Assembly: GCA_965205915.1 (NCBI GenBank) | Contig: OZ242191.1 | Span: 2,046,001-2,110,000, forward strand | DNA: 64,000 nucleotides | Direction: 5' to 3' | From: VXMO01 sp965205915 | GTDB lineage: Bacteria > Chloroflexota > Dehalococcoidia > UBA6926 | In this document: in pieces, positions 15,015 through 23,337 of the stretch | Layout: each line of letters begins with the position of its first letter | Numbering within the stretch: the first letter of the stretch is position 1 | Program-made: the position numbers and the translations under genes | The notes under the pieces: generated by a model | Seen by the model: the letters and a program-made list of their open reading frames with translations, nothing else | What the model was told of the DNA's origin: nothing | The model's database searches: none

Positions 15015-15719
15015 TTATCCCTCCACGAGCAGATCGAGCTTGACCTGGTGCCGATGATCCCACTCAATCGATTCAGGTGGCGCGTTCAGGAAATACAGGA
15101 AGCCGTAGTTGCCAAACTCCTCTCGTTCGAAGGATCGCTCCTGCGTCCGGAGTACCTCGCCGCTGAACTTGATCCGCAGGTGGACGCGCGTAGGTGAGTC
15201 TATGACAAGAACGAGCGCCTTCGACTGGATCTCAGGGTCATCCGAGACGTTGGACAGCACAAATCCAAAGGCGCGTACGTAATTGGCAGGAATGCCGCCA
15301 CTCGACTCCACAACCTCGACTACCCCAATGCCCTCATCCCGCCCGAAGCCATCCATTTCCAGGTACCCGCCGCTGTATTGGAGATGAAAAATCTCAGGTT
15401 CACTCAAGTTGCCTATCCAACGCTCGTGGTCACCCTCAGCCGGCAGTGGTGTCGGTGTTGGCGGCGGTGTTGCCGTTGGCCGGGGTGTGGCAGTGGGCCT
15501 TGGTGTTGAGGTTGGAAACGGAGTCGGTGTGGCTGTGACCACGAGGATTATCGGTGTGGGCGAAGGGATTGGCTCGGGTGTCGGGGTAACCGTCGGTGTT
15601 GGAGTGGCCGTCACCACCACCACAACCGGCGTTGATGTTTGAAATGCGCCTTCAAAACCACCCTCGCATCCGACTGCCGCGAGAACGGCAACTAAAGCCC
15701 CTGCGAGTATCCGAAGCAT
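15015..15719 (-). CDS. putative secreted lipoprotein with Pro/Thr-rich linker
   Basis: The 234-residue protein starts with a hydrophobic signal (MLRILAGALVAVLAAVGC) whose AVGC resembles a lipobox, so Cys18 may be lipidated. Residues about 30-95 are a low-complexity linker of PTPTPT/PRPTAT repeats containing the phrase VVVTATPTP twice. Residues about 98-234 form a compact beta-rich domain of unknown function. Such Pro/Thr stalks are common in extracellular lipoproteins of Chloroflexota. No neighbour suggests a ligand. Confidence 0.75.
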   Translation of the reverse strand: MLRILAGALVAVLAAVGCEGGFEGAFQTSTPVVVVVTATPTPTVTPTPEPIPSPTPIILVVTATPTPFPTSTPRPTATPRPTATPPPTPTPLPAEGDHERWIGNLSEPEIFHLQYSGGYLEMDGFGRDEGIGVVEVVESSGGIPANYVRAFGFVLSNVSDDPEIQSKALVLVIDSPTRVHLRIKFSGEVLRTQERSFEREEFGNYGFLYFLNAPPESIEWDHRHQVKLDLLVEG

Positions 15720-15744
15720 TGATTCCTCCCCACTTGGTCATAGC

Positions 15745-16488
15745 CTACCCCAGCCGGCCCTGCGCCGCCTCTCGCGCCGCAATCACAGGCTCCTGCCCGG
15801 GCATCAACGCCAATGACTGGTCAAACGCGTCAATGGCCTCCGGATACCGCTCCAACTGCAAGAAGACAATGCCCATATTCGCCCACCCCTGCGCGTTGCC
15901 CGGCGATACCTCCGTGACCACCTGCAAGTGCTCAATCGCCTCCTCGTGCCTTTGCTGCCGCATCCGAACAACCCCAAGCCCCAGTCGCCCGTCCGCATAT
16001 TGCGGGTCCAACTCAACGGCTCGCTCAAAATACCGTTCCGCCTCATCGCCACGGTCCATGGTGAACAGCACAAGCCCCACATGCCCATGAGCCTTGGCCT
16101 CGTCCGAGAACTTCTCCAGCGCCTCCATCGAAAGACTCAGCGCCTCGTCCGTCTCCCCCAATGCGACATAAATCTGCACGAGATTTCCATACGGATCGAA
16201 CTCTGTCGAATGCCGCTCAACGGCAATTAACCCCGCCTCGCGCGCCTCCTCCAGCCGTCCGGCGTCACTGTAAGCATTGGCCAGGTTAAGGTGCGCGGCA
16301 TTTGCCTCAGGATTCACCGCGGCAATGTTGACCTCTTGACATACCAATACGATAAATCGAATCTGGATCAAATGGTTAGCCTCATTGGTCGCGGGTGGAG
16401 GAGCCACCTCGCAGAACTCATAGGAAACGCGCGGGAGTCCCTTGCTGCCGCTTGAAGAAAGCATCCGGGAGGCCCGCGCAAATGTCAT
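15745..16488 (-). CDS. TPR-repeat protein, N-terminus uncertain
   Basis: From about residue 58 onward the protein is a run of 34-residue TPR units (AHLNLANAYSDAGRLEEAREAG, then GNLVQIYVALGETDEALSLS, HVGLVLFTMDRGDEAERYFERAVELDP and further copies). The first 57 residues have no TPR character, and the DNA encoding them overlaps another plausible ORF on the opposite strand. The true start may be the GTG at VNPEAN or TTG in LVCQEV, or the gene may be a 5'-truncated copy. A scaffold role is likely; the partner is unknown. Confidence 0.7.
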   Translation of the reverse strand: MTFARASRMLSSSGSKGLPRVSYEFCEVAPPPATNEANHLIQIRFIVLVCQEVNIAAVNPEANAAHLNLANAYSDAGRLEEAREAGLIAVERHSTEFDPYGNLVQIYVALGETDEALSLSMEALEKFSDEAKAHGHVGLVLFTMDRGDEAERYFERAVELDPQYADGRLGLGVVRMRQQRHEEAIEHLQVVTEVSPGNAQGWANMGIVFLQLERYPEAIDAFDQSLALMPGQEPVIAAREAAQGRLG

Positions 16489-16654
16489 CGACAGTGCTAC
16501 TGAAGTTGCGAAGGCGCGTTTTGAGGAAATCCTGAAAGAGGCGCGATCTGCTCTGGCTTCAATTCAGGTTGGCACACGCTCAGCAATATCTAAAGAACGC
16601 AGGTCGAATCACATACGAGAAGAGCACGCGGGAATGGAGACTCTCCCTGCCTGA
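16442..16654 (+). CDS. possible small helical protein, 70 residues
   Basis: This is a TTG-initiated frame with GGGAG 4 nt upstream. The product is alanine/glutamate/arginine-rich and strongly amphipathic (EESIREARANVIDSATEVAK, then FEEILKEARSALASIQ), like a coiled-coil fragment. It overlaps the doubtful 5' end of the TPR gene on the other strand. It could be a genuine small gene or a remnant of a longer coiled-coil protein. No family is recognised. Confidence 0.3.
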   Translation: MLPLEESIREARANVIDSATEVAKARFEEILKEARSALASIQVGTRSAISKERRSNHIREEHAGMETLPA

Positions 16655-16706
16655 CGTAACCGGTTGAGCGAATCGGCTAACAGTTGATTGGAGGGCGTGA
16701 GCCCCA

Positions 16707-18179
16707 CTACCCCAACTCCGGCCGCATCGTGTGCCACTCCGTCGCCTGCTCATACGTATAAGCGGCCCGGATGATGGCCTCCTCCCCAAGCGATGGCCCA
16801 ATCAACTGCAACCCGACGGGCAGCCCATCCACAAACCCGCAAGGCAAGCTGATCGCAGGCACTCCGGCGATGTTGACCGGAATTGTGCAGATATCCGCCA
16901 GGTACATGGCCAGCGGGTCGTTCGTGCGTTCTCCGAGTCCGAACGGCAACGTCGGCGATGTGGGCGACAGCAGCACATCGTAGCGCGTGAACGCGTCCTC
17001 GAACTCGCGGCGGATAAGAGTCCGCACCTGCTGAGCCTTGCGATAGTAAGCATCGTAATAGCCGGACGAAAGCGCGTATGCCCCCAGCAGGATGCGCCGC
17101 TTCACCTCCGGCCCGAAGCCATGCTGCCGTGTCCGCTCCATCCCCTCCCACATGTCCGCAATGCCGTCCCATGAATAGCCGTACTTGACGCCGTCATACC
17201 GCGCCAGGTTCGACGATGCCTCGGACGGCGCGAGGATGTAGTAGACGGGCAGGGCATACTGCGTCAACGGCAGAGAAACGTCCCAGTCGACAATTGCGCC
17301 CGCCTCTTCAAGCACGCGAGCGGCGGCCAGCACTGTGTCTCGTACTTGCGGCTCGACACCCTCCCGGAACATCTCCCTGATAACGCCGATCTTCATGCCA
17401 CGCACATCAGGAATCAGAGCGCGCGTGTAGTCGGGCGATTCGCGTTGTATGGAGGTTGAATCCATCGGGTCGTAGCCCGCGATGGCGTTCAGCGTCAGCG
17501 TCGCGTCTGTCACATTGGACGTTAGCGGCCCGATCTGATCAAGCGACGATGCGAAAGCTATAAGCCCGAATCGGCTGACCGTGCCATAGGTCGGCTTGAT
17601 GCCAACGACGCCGCAGAACGAAGCCGGCTGTCGAATCGAGCCGCCCGTGTCGGAGCCAAGCGCAATGAGCGTCTCCCCCGCCGCCACCGCCGCGGCAGAG
17701 CCTCCGGATGACCCGCCGGGCACGCGGTCCGCGGCCCACGGATTGTGCGTGGGAAAGAACGCTGAGTTCTCCGTGGACGATCCCATCGCAAACTCGTCCA
17801 TGTTGGACTTGCCAACCAACACGGCGCCCGCGTCCAACAACTTCTGCGCCGCCGTCGCGGTGTATGGCGGAACGAAGTTCTCCAGCATGTGGGACGAGCA
17901 CGTCGTGGCGATTCCATGCGTACACATATTGTCCTTGAGCACGAGCGGGATACCGGTGAGCCGCGTGGCGCGGCCATCACGGATTCGACGGTCTGCATCC
18001 TGCGCCGCGCCACGCGCTTGTTCCTCTGTCACAGTAACGAAGCCGCGCACTTGCGGCTCAACTGCCTCAATGCGGCTCAGCACCGCATCAGTAAGCTCAA
18101 CGGCGCTGATCTCACCCGCAGCCAGAAGCCGTGACGCCTCGTGGGCGGGCAAATGAAAGAGATTGTTCACTGAAGGCAT
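16707..18179 (-). CDS. gatA: Asp/Glu-tRNA amidotransferase subunit A
   Basis: GatA is the amidase subunit that frees ammonia from glutamine for tRNA transamidation. The Ser-cisSer-Lys triad regions are present: VLKDN (Lys), the glycine/serine-rich signature GGSSGGSAAAVAAG and SDTGGSIRQPASFCGVVG. The C-terminal YDVLLSPTSPTLPFGLGE and the hydrophobic NIAGVPAISLPCGF match GatA. I start at the ATG ending at 18179 (490 residues), 8 nt after tmk and with AGGA 6-7 nt upstream; the frame is open to 18263 inside tmk. It forms a tmk-gatA operon. Confidence 0.95.
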   Translation of the reverse strand: MPSVNNLFHLPAHEASRLLAAGEISAVELTDAVLSRIEAVEPQVRGFVTVTEEQARGAAQDADRRIRDGRATRLTGIPLVLKDNMCTHGIATTCSSHMLENFVPPYTATAAQKLLDAGAVLVGKSNMDEFAMGSSTENSAFFPTHNPWAADRVPGGSSGGSAAAVAAGETLIALGSDTGGSIRQPASFCGVVGIKPTYGTVSRFGLIAFASSLDQIGPLTSNVTDATLTLNAIAGYDPMDSTSIQRESPDYTRALIPDVRGMKIGVIREMFREGVEPQVRDTVLAAARVLEEAGAIVDWDVSLPLTQYALPVYYILAPSEASSNLARYDGVKYGYSWDGIADMWEGMERTRQHGFGPEVKRRILLGAYALSSGYYDAYYRKAQQVRTLIRREFEDAFTRYDVLLSPTSPTLPFGLGERTNDPLAMYLADICTIPVNIAGVPAISLPCGFVDGLPVGLQLIGPSLGEEAIIRAAYTYEQATEWHTMRPELG

Positions 18180-18187
18180 GAGCGATC

Positions 18188-18892
18188 CTAATCCTCGAAG
18201 AGCCTCGCAATCGGTTGGAAAACCGGAGGGGCAAAATCCAGTAGGCCGCACACACGTTCCCAAATACGGGAATGAACTTCATCCTCCGGGCGTGTAGCGT
18301 TCAGGACGAGAAAGCGCTTCGGTTCACCATCCGCGATTTCCAGATAGCCATCCCGAACGCGGTTATCAAATCGCTTCAGTTCTTCTTCCATCCGATCCCG
18401 CTTTCGGGGAACTCGGTCAAGGCCTTCTTCTGGGTCTATATCAAGCAGGATTGTCAGATCCGGCTTCACGCCGCGAGTCGCGATCTCATTGATTTGCCTG
18501 ACCTGATCTTGTGGCAGCCCTCGTCCATAACCCTGGTATGCGGTCGTTGAATCCACGAAACGGTCGCAAATGATGATTTCGTCCCTATCAAGTGCAGGCT
18601 CAATAACCTGGAAAACAAGTTGAGCCCGAGCGGCGGCAAATAGGAAGAGTTCAGGGATGGGAGCGACCTTGTCAGGAAATCCGGGGCTCCCAAGCTCAGG
18701 AAAAAATCCCTGCTGCGCGGGGTGATTGCTTTGATGCCGAACATAGGAATAGATGAAGTCTCCCAGGTCAGTCCCGCCCGGCTCCCGCAGCATCAATACT
18801 GGACCCCGTCCGGCCAGTCTCTCGGCAAGCAGCGCCGCCTGCGTCGTCTTGCCGGCGCCGTCGCACCCCTCGAATGTGATGAAAATGCCCAC
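18188..18892 (-). CDS. tmk: thymidylate kinase
   Basis: This kinase phosphorylates dTMP to dTDP in DNA precursor synthesis. The P-loop FEGCDGAGKTTQ is at residues 7-18, the DR-Y-type motif is ICDRFVDSTTAYQGYGRG and the LID region is RKRDRMEEE. Length 234 is slightly above the usual 205-215 because of an insert around residues 55-75 (HQSNHPAQQGFFPELGSPG). It is the middle gene of a compact minus-strand operon: the ATPase gene ends 7 nt before it and gatA begins 8 nt after it. Confidence 0.95.
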   Translation of the reverse strand: MGIFITFEGCDGAGKTTQAALLAERLAGRGPVLMLREPGGTDLGDFIYSYVRHQSNHPAQQGFFPELGSPGFPDKVAPIPELFLFAAARAQLVFQVIEPALDRDEIIICDRFVDSTTAYQGYGRGLPQDQVRQINEIATRGVKPDLTILLDIDPEEGLDRVPRKRDRMEEELKRFDNRVRDGYLEIADGEPKRFLVLNATRPEDEVHSRIWERVCGLLDFAPPVFQPIARLFED

Positions 18893-18899
18893 GACTCTG

Positions 18900-20504
18900 T
18901 TAGCGCCCGGCCGCTACAGCAGAAGCGGCTTTATACACGCGCACGCGGCGATTAGGCTCACGCCCGCTGGAGTGCGATTCAAGACTCGCCTCATGCGCCA
19001 TCTGGTGTTGAAGGCGACGAACGTACGCGTTCTGTGGCCTCAACTCGATCTCGTCGATGTCGCCCGAAAGGACACGCCGGAGCGATTCCTCAGTGTCCTC
19101 CATGATGGACTCCATATCCTCCGTGATGCCACGGGAGTGCGCGATGGCCTGCAATGCCTGTTGAAGCTGCGTCGGAGTATTCTTGCGGAGAACATAGACA
19201 GGGACGTGATTCTCCTCTGCGGTTCGCACAGCAGGGGTGCGCCGCCGATACAGTTGTTTCGTCGTTAGCATCACGTCTGCTGAGTTAACGGCATCAACAA
19301 CGCGGAAGGGCAGACTCAGCGCGTACAGTGTCTCTTCGAGCCGACCGCGCCCGATCCCGTGAGCAAAAACATCTGCGGAGGAGCGGCGAGACGTCGCTTC
19401 CCGCGACTCATCAAAGGCCGGTTCCTCCTCCATTTGGTAGGAAGGTCGGTGTGGGCTCTCAAGAATCCCCAAAGGCTCCTGGTCAGCCTCGGATTCTTCC
19501 ACCGATCCCTCCAGGCTAATCTTGCGGACTTGTGGCCTCGGTGCAGCGCCACGCAGCGCCATATCGACAGTGCGCGCAACATCAGCATGGACGGCCACTT
19601 CCGTTCGGCTGCGAATCTCCACGACCACATTGAAAGTAGGCGGCGCCTTGCGTTCGAGCACGGTCTTTCGGCTGCGTCGCCGCCGTGCCTCCTCATCTCC
19701 CAAAGTCACAGCCTGAATGCCTCCAACAAGATCCGCGAGCGTAGGATTCTGTATAAGGTTGTCGAGCTGGTTGCCGTGAGCGGTGCCGATAAGCTGCACG
19801 CCGCGTTCAGCAATGGTACGCGCGGCTGCTGCCTCAGCCTCCGTGCCGATCTCATCAATGATGATGACTTCCGGCATGTGATTCTCAACTGCCTCGATCA
19901 TCACCCGATGTTGGAGATGCGGTTGCGGCACCTGCATTCGGCGCGCGTGGCCGAGAGACGGGTGAGGAATATCACCGTCGCCCGCGATTTCGTTCGACGT
20001 ATCGACGATTATTACACGCCGCCGCGCATCGTCTGAGAGAACACGAGCAACCTCACGCAACATCGTTGTCTTGCCGATGCCGGGCCTCCCAAGTAGCAGG
20101 ATGTTGTCGCCTGACGTGACGAGATCCTCGATGATGCGCATCGTGCCGAATATGGCACGGCCAATGCGGCAGGTGATGCCGACGACGCGGCCCTGACGAT
20201 TCTTGATGGCGGAGATGCGGTGCAGAGTCCGCTCGATACCGGCGCGATTGTCGTCGTTGAACTCTCCAACATGGGCCACCACATAGTCGAGGTCTTCGCT
20301 GGTGATCTCCTGATCGCTTACCTCAACCTCCTCATCGAGGTAGCGGGCCTCAGGCCTGCGCCCGAGGTCCATCACGATTTCAAGGAGTTGATCCGCATTG
20401 CCGTGCGTTCCAAGGGGGCCGCAAATGCGCGGGGGGAGAGCGGAAAACAGGGCCTCCATGTCGTCGACTTCCGACTCGGTGGCAACGTAGATCTGCTGCG
20501 CCAA
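18900..20504 (-). CDS. Ycf45/SpoIIIAA-like AAA ATPase with C-terminal R3H-type region
   Basis: The 534-residue protein has a SpoIIIAA/Ycf45 ATPase core: Walker A LLLGRPGIGKTTMLREVAR, VIIVDTSNEIAGDGD, Walker B VIIIDEIGTEAEA and the sensor segment LIGTAHGNQLDNL. A linker follows, then a C-terminal nucleic-acid-binding region (about 415-530) of the R3H type seen in Ycf45 homologues. The family is widespread in Chloroflexota and cyanobacteria; its function is poorly known and thought to involve single-stranded nucleic acid. It is the first gene of an operon with tmk and gatA. Confidence 0.8.
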   Translation of the reverse strand: MAQQIYVATESEVDDMEALFSALPPRICGPLGTHGNADQLLEIVMDLGRRPEARYLDEEVEVSDQEITSEDLDYVVAHVGEFNDDNRAGIERTLHRISAIKNRQGRVVGITCRIGRAIFGTMRIIEDLVTSGDNILLLGRPGIGKTTMLREVARVLSDDARRRVIIVDTSNEIAGDGDIPHPSLGHARRMQVPQPHLQHRVMIEAVENHMPEVIIIDEIGTEAEAAAARTIAERGVQLIGTAHGNQLDNLIQNPTLADLVGGIQAVTLGDEEARRRRSRKTVLERKAPPTFNVVVEIRSRTEVAVHADVARTVDMALRGAAPRPQVRKISLEGSVEESEADQEPLGILESPHRPSYQMEEEPAFDESREATSRRSSADVFAHGIGRGRLEETLYALSLPFRVVDAVNSADVMLTTKQLYRRRTPAVRTAEENHVPVYVLRKNTPTQLQQALQAIAHSRGITEDMESIMEDTEESLRRVLSGDIDEIELRPQNAYVRRLQHQMAHEASLESHSSGREPNRRVRVYKAASAVAAGR

Positions 20505-20579
20505 ATGTGTACCCCCAGTCCCCGTTTGGATTTCTTCCTTGAGCTTACCGCACGAACGCTCGAAATTCTGCTGTTTCGA

Positions 20580-21521
20580 TCACAGACCGACAGGCGCAAA
20601 TGCGCCTTCAAGCACGCGTTGGCCCATCTGGCAGGCGAAGCTACGGTACGTTGCCTCAGAGCGGAACCCGCGTGACCTCAAGGCCCTGGACGCGGGCGCG
20701 TCATACGACGGCGTGAGGAATTGGATCGTCCGCGAACGACCGGATGACTGGATCACCGCCTCAATCAGGGCCTCATGAGCGTCCGGTCTGGCCGAGGATG
20801 CCACGCTGCGGGCGATAACGGCGTTGGAGCCAACCTGTCCAAACCTGACCCATCCGACCTGTTCCCCATTGACGGACGCGATGATATCCGTCGTCTTTCG
20901 CACGTCAATCCACCGTGTGGCCAAAGAGTTCTGCCATTCCTGCATTGTCAGTCCGTCCGCGGCCCGCATTGCGACAGGGGCCGATGCGGTGTGCAACCTA
21001 AAGAGTCGGAAGTCTGCGGGCTCCGACAGGGCCCTGAGGTCGATGTCGTCAGGGATCTCACGCTGCATCCGATCTCCGGCCGGTCGAACGAATAACTCCT
21101 CCTGAGCATAGCCGCGAAAGCCTGCGCTCCCGACTGACTGTGACACGGGGCTGTCATCTGAGAGGCGAAGAAAAATACTTGTGCCGCGTTTGGGTCGTAG
21201 CATCTTGTCGAGTTGCGGCAGAAGCTCGGCGCACAGGTCTTCCGCGTCCGGCGGGACAAGCAGGTGCTCGATCTCCCACGATGAGCCGCCCTTGACGCCA
21301 CGAACGACGACCAGCCCTCCGGGTGATTTTCCGTGGGTGAGAACAAAGGCGTGTGTCGCCCCGCGACGTGGTAGGGACGCGGCGCCTATGACTCGGGCGA
21401 CGGATCGTTCGACGCCCCTGTCCTGTCCCAATCGCGTATACGGGTGGGCGTGGTCTTGAGTAGGGCGGGACGCCAGGCCAAGGAGGCCGGCGATGTCCTT
21501 TGGACGTGCGGCGCGAAACAT
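20580..21521 (-). CDS. GNAT-family acetyltransferase-like protein
   Basis: The 313-residue protein begins MFRAARPKDIAGLLGLA, a typical GNAT opening. Its length suggests two GNAT-like halves: the first around residues 55-135 (GGLVVVRGVKGGSSWEIEHLLV) and the second around 215-305 with EALIEAVIQSSGRSRTIQFL and SRALRSRGFRSEATYRS. The canonical acetyl-CoA P-loop (Q/RxxGxG/A) is poorly preserved, so substrate and activity are uncertain. It is transcribed divergently from the thiamine riboswitch operon and precedes the ATPase-tmk-gatA genes by 75 bp. Confidence 0.65.
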   Translation of the reverse strand: MFRAARPKDIAGLLGLASRPTQDHAHPYTRLGQDRGVERSVARVIGAASLPRRGATHAFVLTHGKSPGGLVVVRGVKGGSSWEIEHLLVPPDAEDLCAELLPQLDKMLRPKRGTSIFLRLSDDSPVSQSVGSAGFRGYAQEELFVRPAGDRMQREIPDDIDLRALSEPADFRLFRLHTASAPVAMRAADGLTMQEWQNSLATRWIDVRKTTDIIASVNGEQVGWVRFGQVGSNAVIARSVASSARPDAHEALIEAVIQSSGRSRTIQFLTPSYDAPASRALRSRGFRSEATYRSFACQMGQRVLEGAFAPVGL

Positions 21522-21607
21522 TTTTCAGTGCATCCAGATACGTTTCGACGATTGTGCAGCCATCAACACACATTGTACGCGCGTGGCAACCGCGTCGCAC
21601 GCGACGA

Positions 21608-21636
21608 TGGACAGCGCCAAATACTATGCGTATAGT
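21608..21636 (+). promoter_or_regulatory. promoter of the thiamine transport operon
   Basis: TGGACA (21608-21613), a 17 nt spacer and TATAGT (21631-21636) lie about 28 nt upstream of the TPP riboswitch, in the right orientation. Confidence 0.65.
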
Positions 21637-21663
21637 GGGCGGCAAGTAACAACTGAATACGGG

Positions 21664-21759
21664 TCTTGCGGGAGCTGGGTGAGCCTGGCTGAGAGGCCTC
21701 GACGTTGGAATCGAGGCGACCGTCGGAACCTGAGCTGGGTAATGCCAGCGGAGGGAAGA
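21664..21759 (+). promoter_or_regulatory. TPP (thiamine pyrophosphate) riboswitch, THI element
   Basis: The conserved aptamer strings are present in order. A GGGAGC-GGGTGAGCC 5' part comes first, then CTGAGAGG, a variable P3 hairpin (CCTCGA/TCGAGG) and the core GAACCTGAGCTGGGTAATGCC with AGCGGAGGGAAG. TCTT (21664-21667) and AAGA (21756-21759) close P1. A strong hairpin (21766-21785) and an intrinsic terminator (21797-21830) follow. High TPP would thus be expected to stop transcription before the transporter genes. Confidence 0.93.
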
Positions 21760-21796
21760 GGCTACGGAAATGCCCACGCATTTCCGATTTCCAAAT

Positions 21797-21830
21797 AACG
21801 CCGCTGACATTTTCAGGGGCGTTTCCTTTT
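21797..21830 (+). terminator. intrinsic terminator of the TPP riboswitch
   Basis: AACGCC (21797-21802) pairs with GGCGTT (21818-21823), with an inner CTGA/TCAG helix, followed by TCCTTTT. Between it and the aptamer, GGAAATGC/GCATTTCC (21766-21785) forms another perfect hairpin that may act in the switch. Confidence 0.8.
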
Positions 21831-21914
21831 GTGATAAGAGGCACGCGCGAGCGCCACTTTCGGCGCCGAAACCGCATCCCACGCTCGTGAGACCTGAGAC
21901 GGGGAGAGCACGAC

Positions 21915-23027
21915 ATGGTGACGCGCAAGTTCTGGGGATTCTTGACGAATCGACGGCGGCTGATGGTCGGGCCGGTTGCGCTTGCCGCGGTTCTTGCGGC
22001 TGTCTTGGGCGCGGCGTGCGATTCGATCAATATTGATATCAACACGGAGGGGGCGCCGCGTGACCTCATCGTGGCCTCGCATGACAGTTTCAATATCAGC
22101 GAGGATGTCATCGCTGAGTTCGAGGCGGAGCATGATGCGACCGTCACGATCCTCAAGTCCGGCGACGCCGGCGAGGCGCTGACGAAGGCCATCCTGACCA
22201 AGGACGCGCCGACGGCCGACCTCCTATACGGCATCGACAACACCTTCCTGGGGCGGGCGCTGGATCAGGAGATTTTCGTCGAGTATGAGTCGCCGATGCT
22301 GGATCGCGTGCCGAAGGAGTATCGGCTGGACTCGACCAACCATGTCATGCCCGTCGACTACGGGTTCGTCGCGCTGAATTATGACATCGCATGGTTCAAC
22401 GAGAACGGCGTCACGCCTCCTGAGAGGCTGAGAGATCTTGCGCGGCCGCAGTATCGCGGGCTGACGGTGGTGCAGAATCCCGCGACATCCTCGCCGGGGC
22501 TGGCGTTCCTGCTGGCGACGATCGCGGCGTTCGGGGAGTCGGGCGATTACACATGGCAGGATTTCTGGACGGACCTGCTGGAGAACGAGGTTTCAATCAC
22601 GGACGGGTGGACGGACGCGTACTACACGGCGTTCTCGCTATATGAGGGAGACCGGCCGATTGTGGTGAGCTACACGACGAGCCCCGCGGCTGAGGTCTTC
22701 TATTCAGACGGCGCGCACACGACGCCGCCGACGGGGAACGTGTTGGGCGCCGATTCGGCGTTCCTGCAGATCGAGGGCATCGGCATCCTGCAGGGCGTGC
22801 GCAACGTGGAGTTGGCGCAGCAGTTCGTGGACTACGTGATGGACATCCGGTTCCAGGAGGATTTCCCGACGCTGATGTGGGTGTATCCGGCGAATGAGGA
22901 CGCCCAATTGCCGGAAATCTTCAAATTCGCCCCAATCCCAGATGAGCCGGCGTCCATAGACGCGCGCGCCATCGCACATGACCGAGAACGCTGGATAGAT
23001 GAATGGACAGCGCTGATCAGGAGGTAG
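21915..23027 (+). CDS. thiB: thiamine ABC transporter substrate-binding lipoprotein (ThiB-like)
   Basis: The 370-residue binding protein has a signal peptide ending in a lipobox (LAAVLGAAC, Cys35), so it is a membrane-anchored lipoprotein. The mature part follows the ThiB pattern: VASHDSFNISEDVIAEFE, the GDAGEALTKAIL segment, DLLYGIDNTFLGRAL, VMPVDYGFVALNYD and ITDGWTDAYYTAFS. It should bind thiamine or its phosphates outside the cell and deliver them to the permease. The TPP riboswitch 155 nt upstream fixes the pathway. The permease and ATPase follow but are separated by repeat tracts. Confidence 0.9.
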   Translation: MVTRKFWGFLTNRRRLMVGPVALAAVLAAVLGAACDSINIDINTEGAPRDLIVASHDSFNISEDVIAEFEAEHDATVTILKSGDAGEALTKAILTKDAPTADLLYGIDNTFLGRALDQEIFVEYESPMLDRVPKEYRLDSTNHVMPVDYGFVALNYDIAWFNENGVTPPERLRDLARPQYRGLTVVQNPATSSPGLAFLLATIAAFGESGDYTWQDFWTDLLENEVSITDGWTDAYYTAFSLYEGDRPIVVSYTTSPAAEVFYSDGAHTTPPTGNVLGADSAFLQIEGIGILQGVRNVELAQQFVDYVMDIRFQEDFPTLMWVYPANEDAQLPEIFKFAPIPDEPASIDARAIAHDRERWIDEWTALIRR

Positions 23028-23029
23028 CG

Positions 23030-23330
23030 CGGTGCCTTGTCACCCCTCATTCCGGCGAAAGCCGGAACCCACCCGACGTCCCCGCGCGCCCCTTTCGTCT
23101 CCCCCGCGAAGGCGGGGGCCCACGCCGCCCTCTGGGCGGCCCTCCCCCATGCCGCCCCCCCTCCGTCATTCCCCCATCCCGCCACCCAATTGTCATTCCG
23201 AGCGCAGCCGAGGAATCTAAAGCCGTGATAGGCCACCCCCGCGCCCCCCGCACCGCCACCCTCAACCGTCACCCTCGCCAACGCGGGGGATCGGGTACGG
23301 CGGCGCGCGTTTGTGATCGGGCACAGGTAG
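23030..23330. repeat. intergenic palindromic repeats between thiB and thiP
   Basis: About 300 bp without a gene hold modules CATTCCGGCGAAAGCCGGAA, CCCGCGAAGGCGGGGGCCCA and CATTCCGAGCGCAGCCGAGGAATC. They interrupt an operon that is contiguous in most bacteria. Confidence 0.75.
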
Positions 23331-23337
23331 GGCAGTG

